A DNA stretch of 64,000 bases from an uncultured Thermomicrobiaceae bacterium (GCA_938082375.1 CALKCJ010000019.1:51867-115866); one strand, 5' to 3'; counted from the first letter of the stretch, positions 34,288 through 44,388 are shown. Numbers and translations: made by a program. The notes: generated by a model not told the origin, from the letters alone.

Positions 34288-35580
34288 GTGACGCTGGCAC
34301 GCTCGGAGCAGGCCTGGCGAGTGGCCCAGCAGTACCTTGCCGGTGGCGTCAACAGCCCGGTGCGAGCTTTCCGCGCTGTCGGAGGTACGCCGCCCTTCAT
34401 CGCGCGTGGGGCAGGCGCCCGGCTCTTCGACCTCGACGGCAACGAGTACATCGATTACGTCTGCTCCTGGGGCGCCCTGATCGCCGGGCATGCCCACCCC
34501 GACGTGGTCGAGCGGCTCAGGCGGGCTGTCGAGCGCGGCACCAGCTACGGCGCTCCTACCGAACTGGAGACCGCTCTGGCCCGGCGAGTCGTCCAACTCT
34601 TCCCCTCGATCGAGCTGGTACGCTTCGTGAACTCGGGTACTGAGGCCACCATGAGCGCGATCCGGCTGGCGCGCGCGGCGACCGGGCGAGCGAAGATCGT
34701 CAAGTTCACCGGCTGCTACCACGGGCACGCGGACGCGCTGCTGGCTACTGCCGGATCAGGCCTCTTGACGCTCGGTATACCGAGTAGCCCCGGCGTGCCG
34801 CCGGGTACCGCGGCCGATACGGTCTCACTGCCGTACAACCGGCTCGATGTGGTAGAGGGAGTGTTCTCCCAGGCTGGCGAAGAGATCGCGGCGGTGATCG
34901 TGGAGCCGGTGGCCGGCAACATGGGTGTGGTGCCGCCAGCAGAGGGCTTCCTCCAGGGGCTGCGCGAGGTTACCCACCGGTACGGAGCGCTCCTCATCTT
35001 GGACGAAGTAATCACCGGCTTCCGGCTGGCTCCCGGAGGAGCGCAGGAGCTCTACGGCGTGCAGCCCGATCTCACTTGCCTGGGTAAGATCCTGGGCGGC
35101 GGTCTTCCGGTCGGTGCCTATGGCGGGCGCCGCGAGCTGATGGAGCTGCTGGCCCCGGTCGGCCCGGTCTACCAGGCCGGCACGCTCTCCGGGAACCCGC
35201 TGGCGATGGAGGCGGGCCTTGCCACGCTGGAGCTGTTGCGCCGGCCAGGTGCGTACGAGCGCCTGGAGGCGCTGAGCGCGCGCCTGGCCGATGGCCTGCG
35301 CTGGGCGGGTGAGCAGGCCGGCGTTCCGGTGACGCTCAACCGGGTCGGCTCGATGCTCACCCCCTTCTTCACGGACGGGCCGGTCACGAGTTACGAGTCC
35401 GCCACCCGCGCTGACACCGCGCGCTATGCCCGCTTCCACCAGGCGATGCTGCGACGCGGTGTCTACCTCGCACCGTCGCAGTTCGAAGCGCTGTTCCTCT
35501 CGCTGGCCCATGGGGAGGACGAGATCGACCGGACGCTCGAGGCTGCCGAGGAGGCGCTGCGGGAGATCGTGTCGTCTTGA
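34288..35580 (+). CDS. hemL: Glutamate-1-semialdehyde 2,1-aminomutase
   Basis: PLP enzyme that makes 5-aminolevulinate from glutamate-1-semialdehyde. 430 residues. The PLP Lys is in [16 protein letters not shown], the substrate loop in [10 protein letters not shown], and the PLP Asp in [11 protein letters not shown]. Start GTG at 34288 after GAGAGGAGG. It pairs with hemA for the C5 route, which excludes the Shemin (HemA/ALAS) route here. Confidence 0.95.
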   Translation: MTLARSEQAWRVAQQYLAGGVNSPVRAFRAVGGTPPFIARGAGARLFDLDGNEYIDYVCSWGALIAGHAHPDVVERLRRAVERGTSYGAPTELETALARRVVQLFPSIELVRFVNSGTEATMSAIRLARAATGRAKIVKFTGCYHGHADALLATAGSGLLTLGIPSSPGVPPGTAADTVSLPYNRLDVVEGVFSQAGEEIAAVIVEPVAGNMGVVPPAEGFLQGLREVTHRYGALLILDEVITGFRLAPGGAQELYGVQPDLTCLGKILGGGLPVGAYGGRRELMELLAPVGPVYQAGTLSGNPLAMEAGLATLELLRRPGAYERLEALSARLADGLRWAGEQAGVPVTLNRVGSMLTPFFTDGPVTSYESATRADTARYARFHQAMLRRGVYLAPSQFEALFLSLAHGEDEIDRTLEAAEEALREIVSS

Positions 35581-35595
35581 CGAAATTCCGGGTGA

Positions 35596-36852
35596 ATGAG
35601 GATGCCGGTCGAGCTGCTCAGTGTTACCCATCGCACTGCCTCAGTTGGAATTCGAGAACGGCTGGCGCTGGACGTAGCCACGCGGGCTACGCTGATGACC
35701 CGGTTGGCCGGTCTCGCGGGTGAGGCAGTTGCGCTGTGCACCTGCAACCGCACCGAGCTCTACTGGCCTGCGCGGCCCGCTGCGCCCGCTGGTGATGTCC
35801 TGGCGCTGCTGGCTGCGGCAGCCGGGCTTGATCCTGGCTCGCTGGAGCCCTATGTGGTCCATCTCCGGGGAGTGGAGGCGGTGCGCCACCTCTTCCGGGT
35901 CGCGGCCGGGCTGGAGTCACAAGTCCTCGGGGAGCCGCAGATCCTTGGCCAGGTGCGAGAAGCAGCCGAGGAGGCGCGGGGGTTGAGGACGGTCGGCCCA
36001 GTGCTCGATCGGCTCCTTGCCCTGGCTGTCGTGACAGGCAAGCGAGCACGAGCTGAAAGCGAGATCAGCCGGGGAGCTGGCTCGATCGGGCAAGCGGCCG
36101 TGCAGCTTGCCCGCACACTCCTGGGCGAACTAGCGGGAAAGCGGGCACTGGTGATCGGCGCTGGTGAGATGGGCCGGCTGGTCGCGGCCAGCCTGGCCTC
36201 CTACCGGCCCGGCTGGCTTGGGATCGCCAACCGTTCCGGCGAGCGAGCGCTCGCGGTCGCGCGCAAGCTGGAGGCGCAGCCGGTTGCCTGGGAAGCGCTG
36301 GAGGAAACGCTTGCCAGCGTCGACCTCGCCATCGTCACGACCGGCGCTCCGGAACCGGTGCTGACCAAGCGCCGGCTCGAGCCGCTGGTCACCGCTCGGT
36401 GCGGTCGGCACCTTCTGCTCATCGACGTGGCCGTCCCGCGGAACGTCGAGCCGGAGGTCGCCGAGTTGCCCGATGTCGACCTCCGCGACATCGATGCTCT
36501 GCAGGAGCTATGCGCAGCGGGACGGCGCAGCCGGGAGGACGCGATCCCTCAGGTCGAGGCCATCATCGAAGAGCAGGTACGAGAGTTCCTGGAGTGGGAG
36601 CGTGCGCGCTTGGTGGCTCCGCTCATCCGCCAGTTGCGGGAGCAGGTCGAAGCGATCCGCGAGGCGGAGACGGCCAGGGCGCTGCGCCGGCTCACCCACC
36701 TGAGCGAGCGAGACCGGCAAGTGGTGCTGGCGCTCAGCCATGGGATCGCGAACAAGCTCCTCCACCGGCCGATCACGCGCCTGCGAGAGCGAGGCACGGA
36801 GGGCCAGTATCTGGCAACGCTGGCTGACCTCTTCGGCCTGACCGAAGAGTGA
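35596..36852 (+). CDS. hemA: Glutamyl-tRNA reductase
   Basis: NADPH-dependent reduction of glutamyl-tRNA(Glu) to glutamate-1-semialdehyde, the usual control point of haem synthesis. 418 residues. The catalytic Cys50 lies in ALCTCNRTELYW, the NADPH fold has VIGAGEMGRLVAA, and the C-terminal dimerisation helix is present. ATG at 35596 or 35602 (an MRM start); the first gives Cys50 as in E. coli. Placed last in the operon, unusual given that it makes the first intermediate. Confidence 0.94.
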   Translation: MRMPVELLSVTHRTASVGIRERLALDVATRATLMTRLAGLAGEAVALCTCNRTELYWPARPAAPAGDVLALLAAAAGLDPGSLEPYVVHLRGVEAVRHLFRVAAGLESQVLGEPQILGQVREAAEEARGLRTVGPVLDRLLALAVVTGKRARAESEISRGAGSIGQAAVQLARTLLGELAGKRALVIGAGEMGRLVAASLASYRPGWLGIANRSGERALAVARKLEAQPVAWEALEETLASVDLAIVTTGAPEPVLTKRRLEPLVTARCGRHLLLIDVAVPRNVEPEVAELPDVDLRDIDALQELCAAGRRSREDAIPQVEAIIEEQVREFLEWERARLVAPLIRQLREQVEAIREAETARALRRLTHLSERDRQVVLALSHGIANKLLHRPITRLRERGTEGQYLATLADLFGLTEE

Positions 36853-37111
36853 CCATCGCTCACGGTTCCGCCCAGCGTCTCCGGCAAATCGTGACCTCGG
36901 TACCATTCACAGCCGCATGCTTCACGACGAAAAGAGAGCATGGCGGTTACCACGCCGCTCGACAGCCTTTCGAGCGGTCGCGGGAGCGCTCGTGATCGGG
37001 TGTACGGCCCAGCCATTGGCGAGTGGAGCAGCGCCAGCCGCCGATAGATGCCCGGTCGCCTTCTGGCGACGGCGACCTCTCACTCGCGTAGCCGACGGGC
37101 GCCAACGACTG

Positions 37112-39040
37112 ATGACCAATCTGGCGAAAACCAGTAGCGCTGCGGTCTCACCCCGACAGGCAAGCGAGACGAGAGCACGCCTGGGCGAGGCTCTTGTCCA
37201 GCGCGGGCTGCTCCATCCGGACGAGCTCGAGCGCGCGCTGGAGCTCCAGCGGCGAACGGGCGACCGGCTTGGGCGTATCCTCATCGCGCTCGGGCTCGTC
37301 CGACGCTGGCAGCTCTACCAGGTTCTGGCTGAACTGTGGGGATATCCGTTTGTCGATCTGCTACACCAGCCGGTCGACAAACGTCTGGCGCGGCGCTTCG
37401 ACCCTGAACTGCTGGTCGCCGAACGCTTCGTCCCGGTGCGCTGGGAAGACGGCGACGTGCTCGTGGCGACCTCCGAGCCACCGTCGCCAGCGCTGGCTGA
37501 GTATATTCGCGGTGTCCTCGGCCCCGTCGAGATCAAGCCAGCGGTGACGACCGATTGGGACATCGACTACGCCATCCGGCAAAGCTTCCGGGAGGCGCTG
37601 CTCGATCGCGCTACGATGGGCTTGTACTACCGCAATCCGAGCGAGAGCGCCCGCACGGTCTTCACGCGCTGGCAGCTCGGCGCTTTGGTCACCCTAGGCC
37701 TGGGGATCGCTGCTGGCCTGTACCTGGCGACGACAGCGACGCTCATTGCACTCGTCGCGCTGGTCAACGTCGGCTTCCTGGCGAACGTGCTGTTCCGGTT
37801 CGTCGTCTCGATGGCAGGAGCACAGTTCGAGCACGTACAGGCCATCAGTGGTGAAGAGGTCGCGGCACTCCGTGATGACGAGCTGCCGACCTATACCATT
37901 CTGGTTCCAGTCTACCGCGAGGCCAATGTGATCGGGGATCTCATCGAGAACCTCCGTCGTCTGGACTATCCCTCCAGTAAGCTCGAGATCCTACTTCTGC
38001 TCGAAGAAGATGACGAGGAGACCGCCGCGGCTGCGCGCGCTGCCCGGCCGCCGGAGACGGTCACGTTCGTGACCGTGCCGAATGGCGAGCCGAAGACCAA
38101 GCCGAAGGCCTGCAACGTCGGCTTATTCTTCGCCAAAGGGGAGTATCTTACCATCTACGATGCCGAAGACCGTCCGGAGCCTGACCAGCTCAAGAAAGCG
38201 GTCATCGCCTTTCGGAAGGGGCCGCCGGAGCTGGTCTGCGTGCAGGCCGCTCTGAACTACTACAACGCGACCGAGAACGTCCTCACCCGGATGTTCACCC
38301 TCGAGTATTCGTACTGGTTCGACTACATCTTGCCAGGGTTGGATCACCTGCGGCTTCCCATCCCGCTTGGCGGCACGAGCAACCATTTCCGTACCGAGCT
38401 GCTGCGGCAGCTTGGCGGTTGGGATCCATTCAACGTAACTGAGGACGCTGACCTAGGCCTGCGTGCGGCTGCAGAGGGGTATAAGGTCGGCGTGATCAAC
38501 TCGACCACGTACGAGGAGGCGAACAGCCGGTACGGCAACTGGATCCGCCAGCGGTCGCGGTGGATCAAGGGGTACATGCAGACCTTTCTGGTTCATACCC
38601 GCAACCCAGTGAAACTCGTGCGCAGCAGCGGCTGGCGTAACCTGTTCGGGTTTGTCATGCTGGTCGGCGGTACACCGCTGACCTTCCTCTGTGTGCCGAT
38701 TCTCTGGGCACTGTATGTGGCGTGGCTGCTGGCTCGGTCGTCGATCGGGCAGGCGCTGTTTCCACCGGCCGTCCTATATATCAGTCTGTTCAACTTGCTG
38801 ATCGGTAATGGGCTGATGATCTACCTCAGCATGCTCGCCGTCTTCAAACGGCGGCTCTACTCGCTGATCCCCTTCGCTCTCCTTCACCCGCTGTACTGGA
38901 TGCTCCACTCGATCGCTGCCTACCGAGCGCTTTGGCAGCTGCTCACGCGGCCGTTCTACTGGGAGAAGACGCTCCATGGCCTCAGCCGTTACGCGACCTC
39001 GACAACCCATCCCGGTCAGCCCGGAGAGCCTGCCGCCTGA
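37112..39040 (+). CDS. MshEN domain-membrane glycosyltransferase family 2 fusion
   Basis: 642 residues. Residues 23-46 and 52-75 are two 24-residue RLGxxL...L...LxxQ-type motifs separated by five residues, the layout of the MshEN c-di-GMP-binding domain of type II secretion/pilus ATPases. A membrane segment follows at ~185-235. The GT2 catalytic domain (~265-480) has YDAEDRPEPDQ, TEDADLGLR and QRSRWIKGYMQT, as in cellulose-synthase-like processive enzymes, and three to four C-terminal helices come last. ATG at 37112 chosen; an earlier ATG at 36917 lacks a ribosome site and adds non-conserved sequence. Donor sugar and polymer unknown. The gap 36853-37111 shows nothing convincing. Confidence 0.82.
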   Translation: MTNLAKTSSAAVSPRQASETRARLGEALVQRGLLHPDELERALELQRRTGDRLGRILIALGLVRRWQLYQVLAELWGYPFVDLLHQPVDKRLARRFDPELLVAERFVPVRWEDGDVLVATSEPPSPALAEYIRGVLGPVEIKPAVTTDWDIDYAIRQSFREALLDRATMGLYYRNPSESARTVFTRWQLGALVTLGLGIAAGLYLATTATLIALVALVNVGFLANVLFRFVVSMAGAQFEHVQAISGEEVAALRDDELPTYTILVPVYREANVIGDLIENLRRLDYPSSKLEILLLLEEDDEETAAAARAARPPETVTFVTVPNGEPKTKPKACNVGLFFAKGEYLTIYDAEDRPEPDQLKKAVIAFRKGPPELVCVQAALNYYNATENVLTRMFTLEYSYWFDYILPGLDHLRLPIPLGGTSNHFRTELLRQLGGWDPFNVTEDADLGLRAAAEGYKVGVINSTTYEEANSRYGNWIRQRSRWIKGYMQTFLVHTRNPVKLVRSSGWRNLFGFVMLVGGTPLTFLCVPILWALYVAWLLARSSIGQALFPPAVLYISLFNLLIGNGLMIYLSMLAVFKRRLYSLIPFALLHPLYWMLHSIAAYRALWQLLTRPFYWEKTLHGLSRYATSTTHPGQPGEPAA

Positions 39041-40499
39041 TGCGTTGCGGCTGGCCGATGTGAGCTGGCGCGGCCACCTGATTCGGGTGATGCTGTTTAG
39101 TTTTCCCTTCGTCGCCCTCGCGCTCTACACCAACCGGGTTGGGTTCCTCAGCGATTCACACGCGCTTGTTCTGGCCAAGGCGCTCCTGGCAGCCGACCGG
39201 GGACGGCTGGAGGTGATCGGTTTTGTGTACCCTCCCTTACCCTTCCTGCTGGCCACGGTCTGGCCGAGCGCCTGGACAGTGTCGCTCCTGTCCGGCATAA
39301 CCGCCGGTGCGACAGCCTGGCTGCTCTGGTACGACCTGCGACGCACGGAGCTCCCGCTGGTCGTCCAGACGCTGTTGCTTGCCAGCGTGGTTTTAGTGCC
39401 GAACGTGCTCTTCCTCGCAACACAATCGTTGCCAGAGATGCTCGCTCTCCATCTCGTGCTGGTCGCCTGGCACTATTTCCTGAACTTCGTGCGCCTCGGG
39501 CATACGTGGAGCGGGTTCACCGCAGGCCTTGTGCTCGGACTCGCGTTCTTCGCGAGCTTCTATGCGATCGTCTTTGCGCTGGCGTTCGCGGTCTCTTCAC
39601 CGATCTACTCGCACCTGCGAGCGGATGGCGAGGATCGGTCTCCTCAGGCGGATGTGGCAAGGATGATGGTTATCGTCTTCCCAGCGCTCTGGTCACTCGC
39701 GAGTTGGAGTTACCTCAACTGGGTCTTTACTGGTGACCCGCTCCGCTTTCTAACCGACCCGGTGACCCCTGTCCTCATCCCTGCGGCCGGAACCGGTTCT
39801 GTTGTGGGCGCGGTGGTGTGGAGCGCGAGGCAGACGCTGAGAGAGCTGTTGCTCCAGCCGCTCTTCTTCGCGGTTGCCGGGCTGAACGTCCAGCGGAGGC
39901 GACGGCTGATCATCGCCTTTGTCTCGATGCCACTGATCCTCGTCACGATCCGCGCCGCTGGCTTCGCGTACGGTGAGCTGCTTGCGCTGGGGACGTACAG
40001 CCTGGTCGCCCTGGCCGGCATCCCGCGCCGGGTTTCGCGCCTGGGGAGCATCGTGCTGGTTGTGGTGGCGCTCCTGCAGGTGGTGACGAGCTCGACGCTT
40101 ACCACCCGGCATCCCTGGCTTGCGGACTGGCGAAACGCGGTCACCCTCGGCCAAATCACTGTTGAGGCCAGGTCGGAGCGTGCACTGGCAGCCAGGCTAG
40201 CTCAGGCTCCACCACACTCGATCCTGGCCGACGACCGCGTAGCCTACCGGGTCATCGCCCGCGCAGGAACCGCTAGGCCCTTCCTGCTGCCGACTGATGC
40301 GGCGTTCACCTCGGCACTCGATCGGCCGCGGGAGCAGGTGGCCTACCTGCTTGTCGCCAGTAGAGCGGTCCATCCCGCAGACGAGGTGAGCCGGCGTTTC
40401 GCCGAACGTCCGCCGGACGGTTTTCTCCTCGACGGTGCTTTGGCTGGCTACGCTCTCTTCCGGCGCGTCGACGCTCCCGCGTTGCTCGGCCAGCCCTGA
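38976..40499 (+). CDS. Polytopic membrane protein, possible GT-C-type partner
   Basis: 507 residues with about ten hydrophobic helices in the first 380 residues and a C-terminal soluble domain (~380-500). The overall plan and an early acidic loop (FLSDSHALVLAKALL) resemble GT-C-fold glycosyltransferases, but I see no decisive motif. It starts inside the glycosyltransferase gene (65-bp overlap, GGGAGAAGACG before the ATG), so the two are co-translated and probably act together at the membrane. Confidence 0.72.
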   Translation: MASAVTRPRQPIPVSPESLPPDALRLADVSWRGHLIRVMLFSFPFVALALYTNRVGFLSDSHALVLAKALLAADRGRLEVIGFVYPPLPFLLATVWPSAWTVSLLSGITAGATAWLLWYDLRRTELPLVVQTLLLASVVLVPNVLFLATQSLPEMLALHLVLVAWHYFLNFVRLGHTWSGFTAGLVLGLAFFASFYAIVFALAFAVSSPIYSHLRADGEDRSPQADVARMMVIVFPALWSLASWSYLNWVFTGDPLRFLTDPVTPVLIPAAGTGSVVGAVVWSARQTLRELLLQPLFFAVAGLNVQRRRRLIIAFVSMPLILVTIRAAGFAYGELLALGTYSLVALAGIPRRVSRLGSIVLVVVALLQVVTSSTLTTRHPWLADWRNAVTLGQITVEARSERALAARLAQAPPHSILADDRVAYRVIARAGTARPFLLPTDAAFTSALDRPREQVAYLLVASRAVHPADEVSRRFAERPPDGFLLDGALAGYALFRRVDAPALLGQP

Positions 40500-40527
40500 C
40501 GCGACGAGCGGCCTCCTCGCGGTTACT

Positions 40528-41385
40528 TCAGTCGCAGGCTGTCAGCATCAGCCCTTGTAGGTCAGTACCCGGCCCCACAAGCTGGCGGTACCCCCAGATG
40601 CCGGAGCGCAGACACTCCAGCTGCACGATCTGGCTATGGTCGACGAACAGGTTGACCTCGGGGCCATAATGCTTGATGTACCACTCGAAGACCGGTGGGT
40701 CGGCGGCCTCGAACATCACCCGTTCCAGTCCCAGCGCGGTGATGATCCTCGCCGCCGCGTCCGTACGCCAGGTGCGCACGTTTTCGGTGACCCCCTCTGA
40801 TTCGACCATGATCATCCAGGCGCCAGCATCCAGGTAGCGCCTGGCCTGGGCGATGGCCCACTCCACGTCGCGAGTGCCTTCGGCCTCCAAGGCCTCAACC
40901 GCGCTGGCCCCACCGGCGCCGAACTGGATGCCGACTTCCGGTTTCGGCCTGAGGCCCGCCTTCTGCACCCGCTCGATCAGCCGCAGCACGTCGTCCGTCG
41001 GCAGTGTGATGAAACCGGCCGAGATCTCGATGATATCGAAGCCAACCGCCCGGCACTCCGCGACGTAGCGGTCGACCGCGTCCGGCCCCTGCAGGAGGAC
41101 GCGCTCGATGAAGCCGCCGGTCGAGACCTGGACGTCGTAGCGGTGGCAGAGCTCGACGATCTCGACCAGTCGGTCGCGCGGCATCAGCGCGAACGACCCG
41201 CCGGCGAACTTGAGGCTATCGACCCAGGCGCCCATCGTCTCCAGGATGTCTTCGAGGTATCGCTTGCCCATCGGCGTGTAGTAGGGGCCGCGGATCTCAG
41301 TGATGCCGCGCGTTCGCGGCTTGGCCCCGCGCTCGTTGAGGCGAAGAAACGAGAACGCTCGTTCGCTGCGCTCGCTGGCGACCAT
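40528..41385 (-). CDS. comA: Phosphosulfolactate synthase (ComA family)
   Basis: 285 residues. ComA adds sulfite to phosphoenolpyruvate to make phosphosulfolactate, the first step of coenzyme M or sulfolactate synthesis. Family segments seen are KPRTRGITEIRGPYYTP, KFAGGSFALMPRD, ISAGFITLPTDD, KPEVGIQFGAG and VNLFVDHSQIVQLECLRSG, with the conserved Lys and Glu residues. GGAGAGACTGCA precedes the ATG at 41385. No comB, comC or comDE is nearby, so the product's fate is unclear. Single gene convergent with the membrane partner gene. Confidence 0.82.
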   Translation of the reverse strand: MVASERSERAFSFLRLNERGAKPRTRGITEIRGPYYTPMGKRYLEDILETMGAWVDSLKFAGGSFALMPRDRLVEIVELCHRYDVQVSTGGFIERVLLQGPDAVDRYVAECRAVGFDIIEISAGFITLPTDDVLRLIERVQKAGLRPKPEVGIQFGAGGASAVEALEAEGTRDVEWAIAQARRYLDAGAWMIMVESEGVTENVRTWRTDAAARIITALGLERVMFEAADPPVFEWYIKHYGPEVNLFVDHSQIVQLECLRSGIWGYRQLVGPGTDLQGLMLTACD

Positions 41386-41610
41386 TGCAGTCTCTCCAAT
41401 CGTGTCTCCGGGGGAGCTCACGGCGTTTCTGCCCGACGGGGCCGGCCATGGCAGATCGGGTCGAGCCGAGCCCACCTACCCGGCAGTTCTCGCCTGCATC
41501 CCCGGCTCTCGTGTCCGCTCGCACGCCTGTCGTCAGTATGCCGCTCTCTATCCTCGACGATGCGATCGTCGCATGCGAGCCGCAGGCCGGCCCGCTGCGG
41601 CGCCGGCACG

Positions 41611-43980
41611 CTACTTCCCGTCTCCGCCGAACTGCCGGGCCACCGGAACAAGCTCGAGGGTGGCGACCGTCGCTTGGGCGACAGCCTCTTCTGACCAGAC
41701 AAGGCGGAATCCCTCGCCGTGCAGCCAGAGGCGGAGCTGGTCAGCGTAGTGCGGCGAAAGCGGGTTGCCGGATTGTCCGCCCGGTAGCGCCACCCTGGTC
41801 TCGTCCCAGTTGCCGACGTCGACGACGAGACGTAACGACGCCATGAAGGTGACCCGCCCGGTGGGATCGAGTGGGGTCGTGCCCGCGGCCGACACGGTAT
41901 TCGCATCGCCACCCCAGGGGAATGGCCCGAGGTTGAACAGCTTCTGCAGAGCCCGCGGGGCGCGCAGGGGGTCGGCCAGCGGGTGAACCAGCGTCAGCGG
42001 GCGCACCCGGCCCCAGGCCCAGCCGTCGGGGTCAGGGCCATAGCGCCCTTCGAGGTAGCGCACGGCCGATGCGAGTGCCGCGGCGATCACCTCGTCCCAG
42101 GGGCAGTCGAACCAGCCGTCAGGCTGAGCCCGGAGTAGGCGCACCAGGTGGCCAGTGCGTCGGATGCTCCAGCTCGACCCATCGCTGAAGCCGCCGAATC
42201 CCTGACCGAGCACCCACTCGGCGCTGCGCGGTGCCTTGGCTGCTACGACGCGGCGAGCCAGCTCCGCAAGGAAGCACTCGAAGACGCTGGCGGCAGGCGA
42301 GTCGGCGGCCACCAGCCCGTCCCACTCGCGCAGCAGTCTCAGCGCCAGTTGTGCGGCCGGATCATCGGCGGCGACGGAGAGGACGACGTCACGTACTTCC
42401 CGCCATGGAAGCGAGAGGACGTCGAGCTGGAGTGCCTGGGTGCTTCGGATATCCCAGTCGGATCGCGAGCCGAGCGCCTCGATGATGCGGGCAACCCGAT
42501 AGCCATCCAGGTAATCAGCCCCAAGGAAGGGGCCATCTCCGTCACGCCGTGGGCAATTGTTCGCCGTGGCGATGAACCCGGCTGGCGGGTTCTCGGCCCA
42601 CGGCAGCGCATCGGCAGGCAGGAGGTCGGGCTCCCAGCCAGCGCCAGGCAGCCAGCCTGGCTGGGGAATCAGTCCGGAGCCGCAACGGCGGCGTGGCACC
42701 TGGCCGGCGAGCTGCCAGCCAATTGTCCCAGTGACATCGGCGTAGACAACGTTGAGCGGGAGATGCGGCCATTCGGCCAGTGCCTGACGGAACTCGGCGA
42801 ACGAGCGCACCCGGTGCAAGCGGAGTAAGCCACCGATCGGTAAGGGGTCGAGCCAGACCGCGCGAAGCGACAGCGCCCGCGAGACGCCAGTCAGGACAGG
42901 GGTGACGATCGGCCCGCGGGAGGTCTCGAGCACGACGTCCTCGACGGGTTGTGAGCCGCGAACCTCGATGCGCTCGCGCCGGAGCCGGCAGGCCACGAAA
43001 CGCTCGCCTTCGCGAACGGAGCGACCATCGGGCCCGATCTCTTCCAGGAAGAAGTCGGTATTGTCCGAGAGGCCGGCGGTGACGCCCCACGCCGCGAACC
43101 CGTTGTGGCCGGCAGCGATGGCCGGCGTGCCGACGAGCGCGGCGCCAGCGACGGCCCATTCGGGCGTGCGCAGATGTGCGAGGTACCAGTAGGGTGGCAG
43201 GGTCGGGTCGAGATGCGGGTCGTTGGCCAGGATTGGCCTGCCGGTGGCGGTGCGCCAGGCGGCGACGACCCAGTTGTTCGATCCGCTGCCCCCAAGCAAC
43301 GGTTCCAGCCGAGCAAGCTCTTCAGCCAGGCGGTCGAGCAACGGGCCGGCGTCGATACCGGGCGGATCCGTCACCGGGTGCCAGTCAGGATAGCTCGGAT
43401 CGAGGGCGCGGAGGGCGTCGGGCCCGTCCATGGTCAGCACCTTGAGCCGCACCAGCTCCGAGGTCCAGTTGGAGGCCAGAGAGAACGACATGACCTTGAC
43501 GATGCCGAGGACGTCGGCGAGGTCCCACTCACCTGGGCGGCCGCGCAACAGCACGAGCTCGTGCGGGCGGCGCTTCAGCCCATACCGCATGCCGGCATTG
43601 ATCCCCTGCGCGAAGGCACCGGCCAGAGCGCGGAGCTCAGGTTCGATCGCGTCGAGCTGACGCTCGGAGGCGTAGCGGAAGCCGACTCGCCGGGAAAGGC
43701 GGTCGATCGGCAGCGCCGGGGGGCCGAGTAATTCAGCGACCGTTCCGCGCACCACTCGGCGCAACAGCTCGAGCTGGAACGCCCGATCTTGCCCCTGGCA
43801 GAAGCCGAGCGCGTACCAAGCGTCGGGGTCAGTCTGAGCACTGATGTGTGGGACACCCCAGCGATCGCGGCGGATGACGACCGGCTGCCGGAGTCCCGGA
43901 ACTGTGAGCCGGCCTTCGGTGATCGGGAGCCGGCGGCCGAGCAGCAGGCGGACGAGCAGGCGCACCCAGAACCTCGACAT
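41611..43980 (-). CDS. Penicillin-acylase-family Ntn hydrolase
   Basis: 789 residues; a self-processing precursor of the penicillin G acylase / acyl-homoserine-lactone acylase family. The alpha part (to ~233) has RDRWGVPHISAQ and GFCQGQDRAFQLELLRR. The new N-terminal nucleophile of the beta chain is Ser234 in GGSGSNNW, followed by GRPILANDPHL. A short hydrophobic N-terminus (residues 3-15) is present but is too short to be a certain signal peptide. GGAGGTTGCCG precedes the ATG at 43980. Natural substrate unknown; quorum-quenching or amide catabolism both fit. Confidence 0.88.
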   Translation of the reverse strand: MSRFWVRLLVRLLLGRRLPITEGRLTVPGLRQPVVIRRDRWGVPHISAQTDPDAWYALGFCQGQDRAFQLELLRRVVRGTVAELLGPPALPIDRLSRRVGFRYASERQLDAIEPELRALAGAFAQGINAGMRYGLKRRPHELVLLRGRPGEWDLADVLGIVKVMSFSLASNWTSELVRLKVLTMDGPDALRALDPSYPDWHPVTDPPGIDAGPLLDRLAEELARLEPLLGGSGSNNWVVAAWRTATGRPILANDPHLDPTLPPYWYLAHLRTPEWAVAGAALVGTPAIAAGHNGFAAWGVTAGLSDNTDFFLEEIGPDGRSVREGERFVACRLRRERIEVRGSQPVEDVVLETSRGPIVTPVLTGVSRALSLRAVWLDPLPIGGLLRLHRVRSFAEFRQALAEWPHLPLNVVYADVTGTIGWQLAGQVPRRRCGSGLIPQPGWLPGAGWEPDLLPADALPWAENPPAGFIATANNCPRRDGDGPFLGADYLDGYRVARIIEALGSRSDWDIRSTQALQLDVLSLPWREVRDVVLSVAADDPAAQLALRLLREWDGLVAADSPAASVFECFLAELARRVVAAKAPRSAEWVLGQGFGGFSDGSSWSIRRTGHLVRLLRAQPDGWFDCPWDEVIAAALASAVRYLEGRYGPDPDGWAWGRVRPLTLVHPLADPLRAPRALQKLFNLGPFPWGGDANTVSAAGTTPLDPTGRVTFMASLRLVVDVGNWDETRVALPGGQSGNPLSPHYADQLRLWLHGEGFRLVWSEEAVAQATVATLELVPVARQFGGDGK

Positions 43981-44226
43981 CGGCAACCTCCCTCCCGGGC
44001 GAGTGTGATTCAGCACCACGAATGCTAGCGCGGCGCGGCACGCCCGGCGACCGCAAGAGAGAGCGAGTGGCGATGGTCGACTAATCTCCCATGCAGCCTC
44101 AAAGTTTCGCTACAGAGGACTGGCGAGGAGCAAAGACGCTTTCACTCTCGACGTCCAGGGGTGGGGCCCATCCTCCTCGGACGCCCCGACAGACGTCTTG
44201 GGCAGCGCGATACTGCCCGTCCGCGT

Positions 44227-44388
44227 CTATCGAAGCTGAGTCAGGAATGAGAGGAGCACCAAAGACAGGAAGACGACCAGGCAGAGCACCAGCCCGAAGA
44301 AGACGCCGAACAGCGCGGCGCGTTGCAACTCGCCGCTTTCGCCTCGCCTCATCCGGTGGAGCCAGCCGGCCAGCCCCCTACGGACCAT
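44227..44388 (-). CDS. Small single-pass membrane protein (53 aa)
   Basis: A short frame on the minus strand with a good ribosome site (GGGAGGAAGAGC before the ATG at 44388) and a stop at 44227. The product starts basic (MVRRGLAGWLHRMRRG) and has one long hydrophobic helix (about residues 25-49), ending TQLR. This is a credible positive-inside membrane peptide. Family not recognised. It lies between the penicillin acylase gene (same strand, 246 bp further; nothing else seen in that gap) and a broken gene at 44471-44778. Confidence 0.55.
   Translation of the reverse strand: MVRRGLAGWLHRMRRGESGELQRAALFGVFFGLVLCLVVFLSLVLLSFLTQLR

Noticed and set aside
36917..37111. N-terminal extension of the glycosyltransferase from the ATG at 36917
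   Set aside because: No ribosome site, and the added 65 residues look unlike coding sequence; the ATG at 37112 starts 22 residues before the first MshEN motif.
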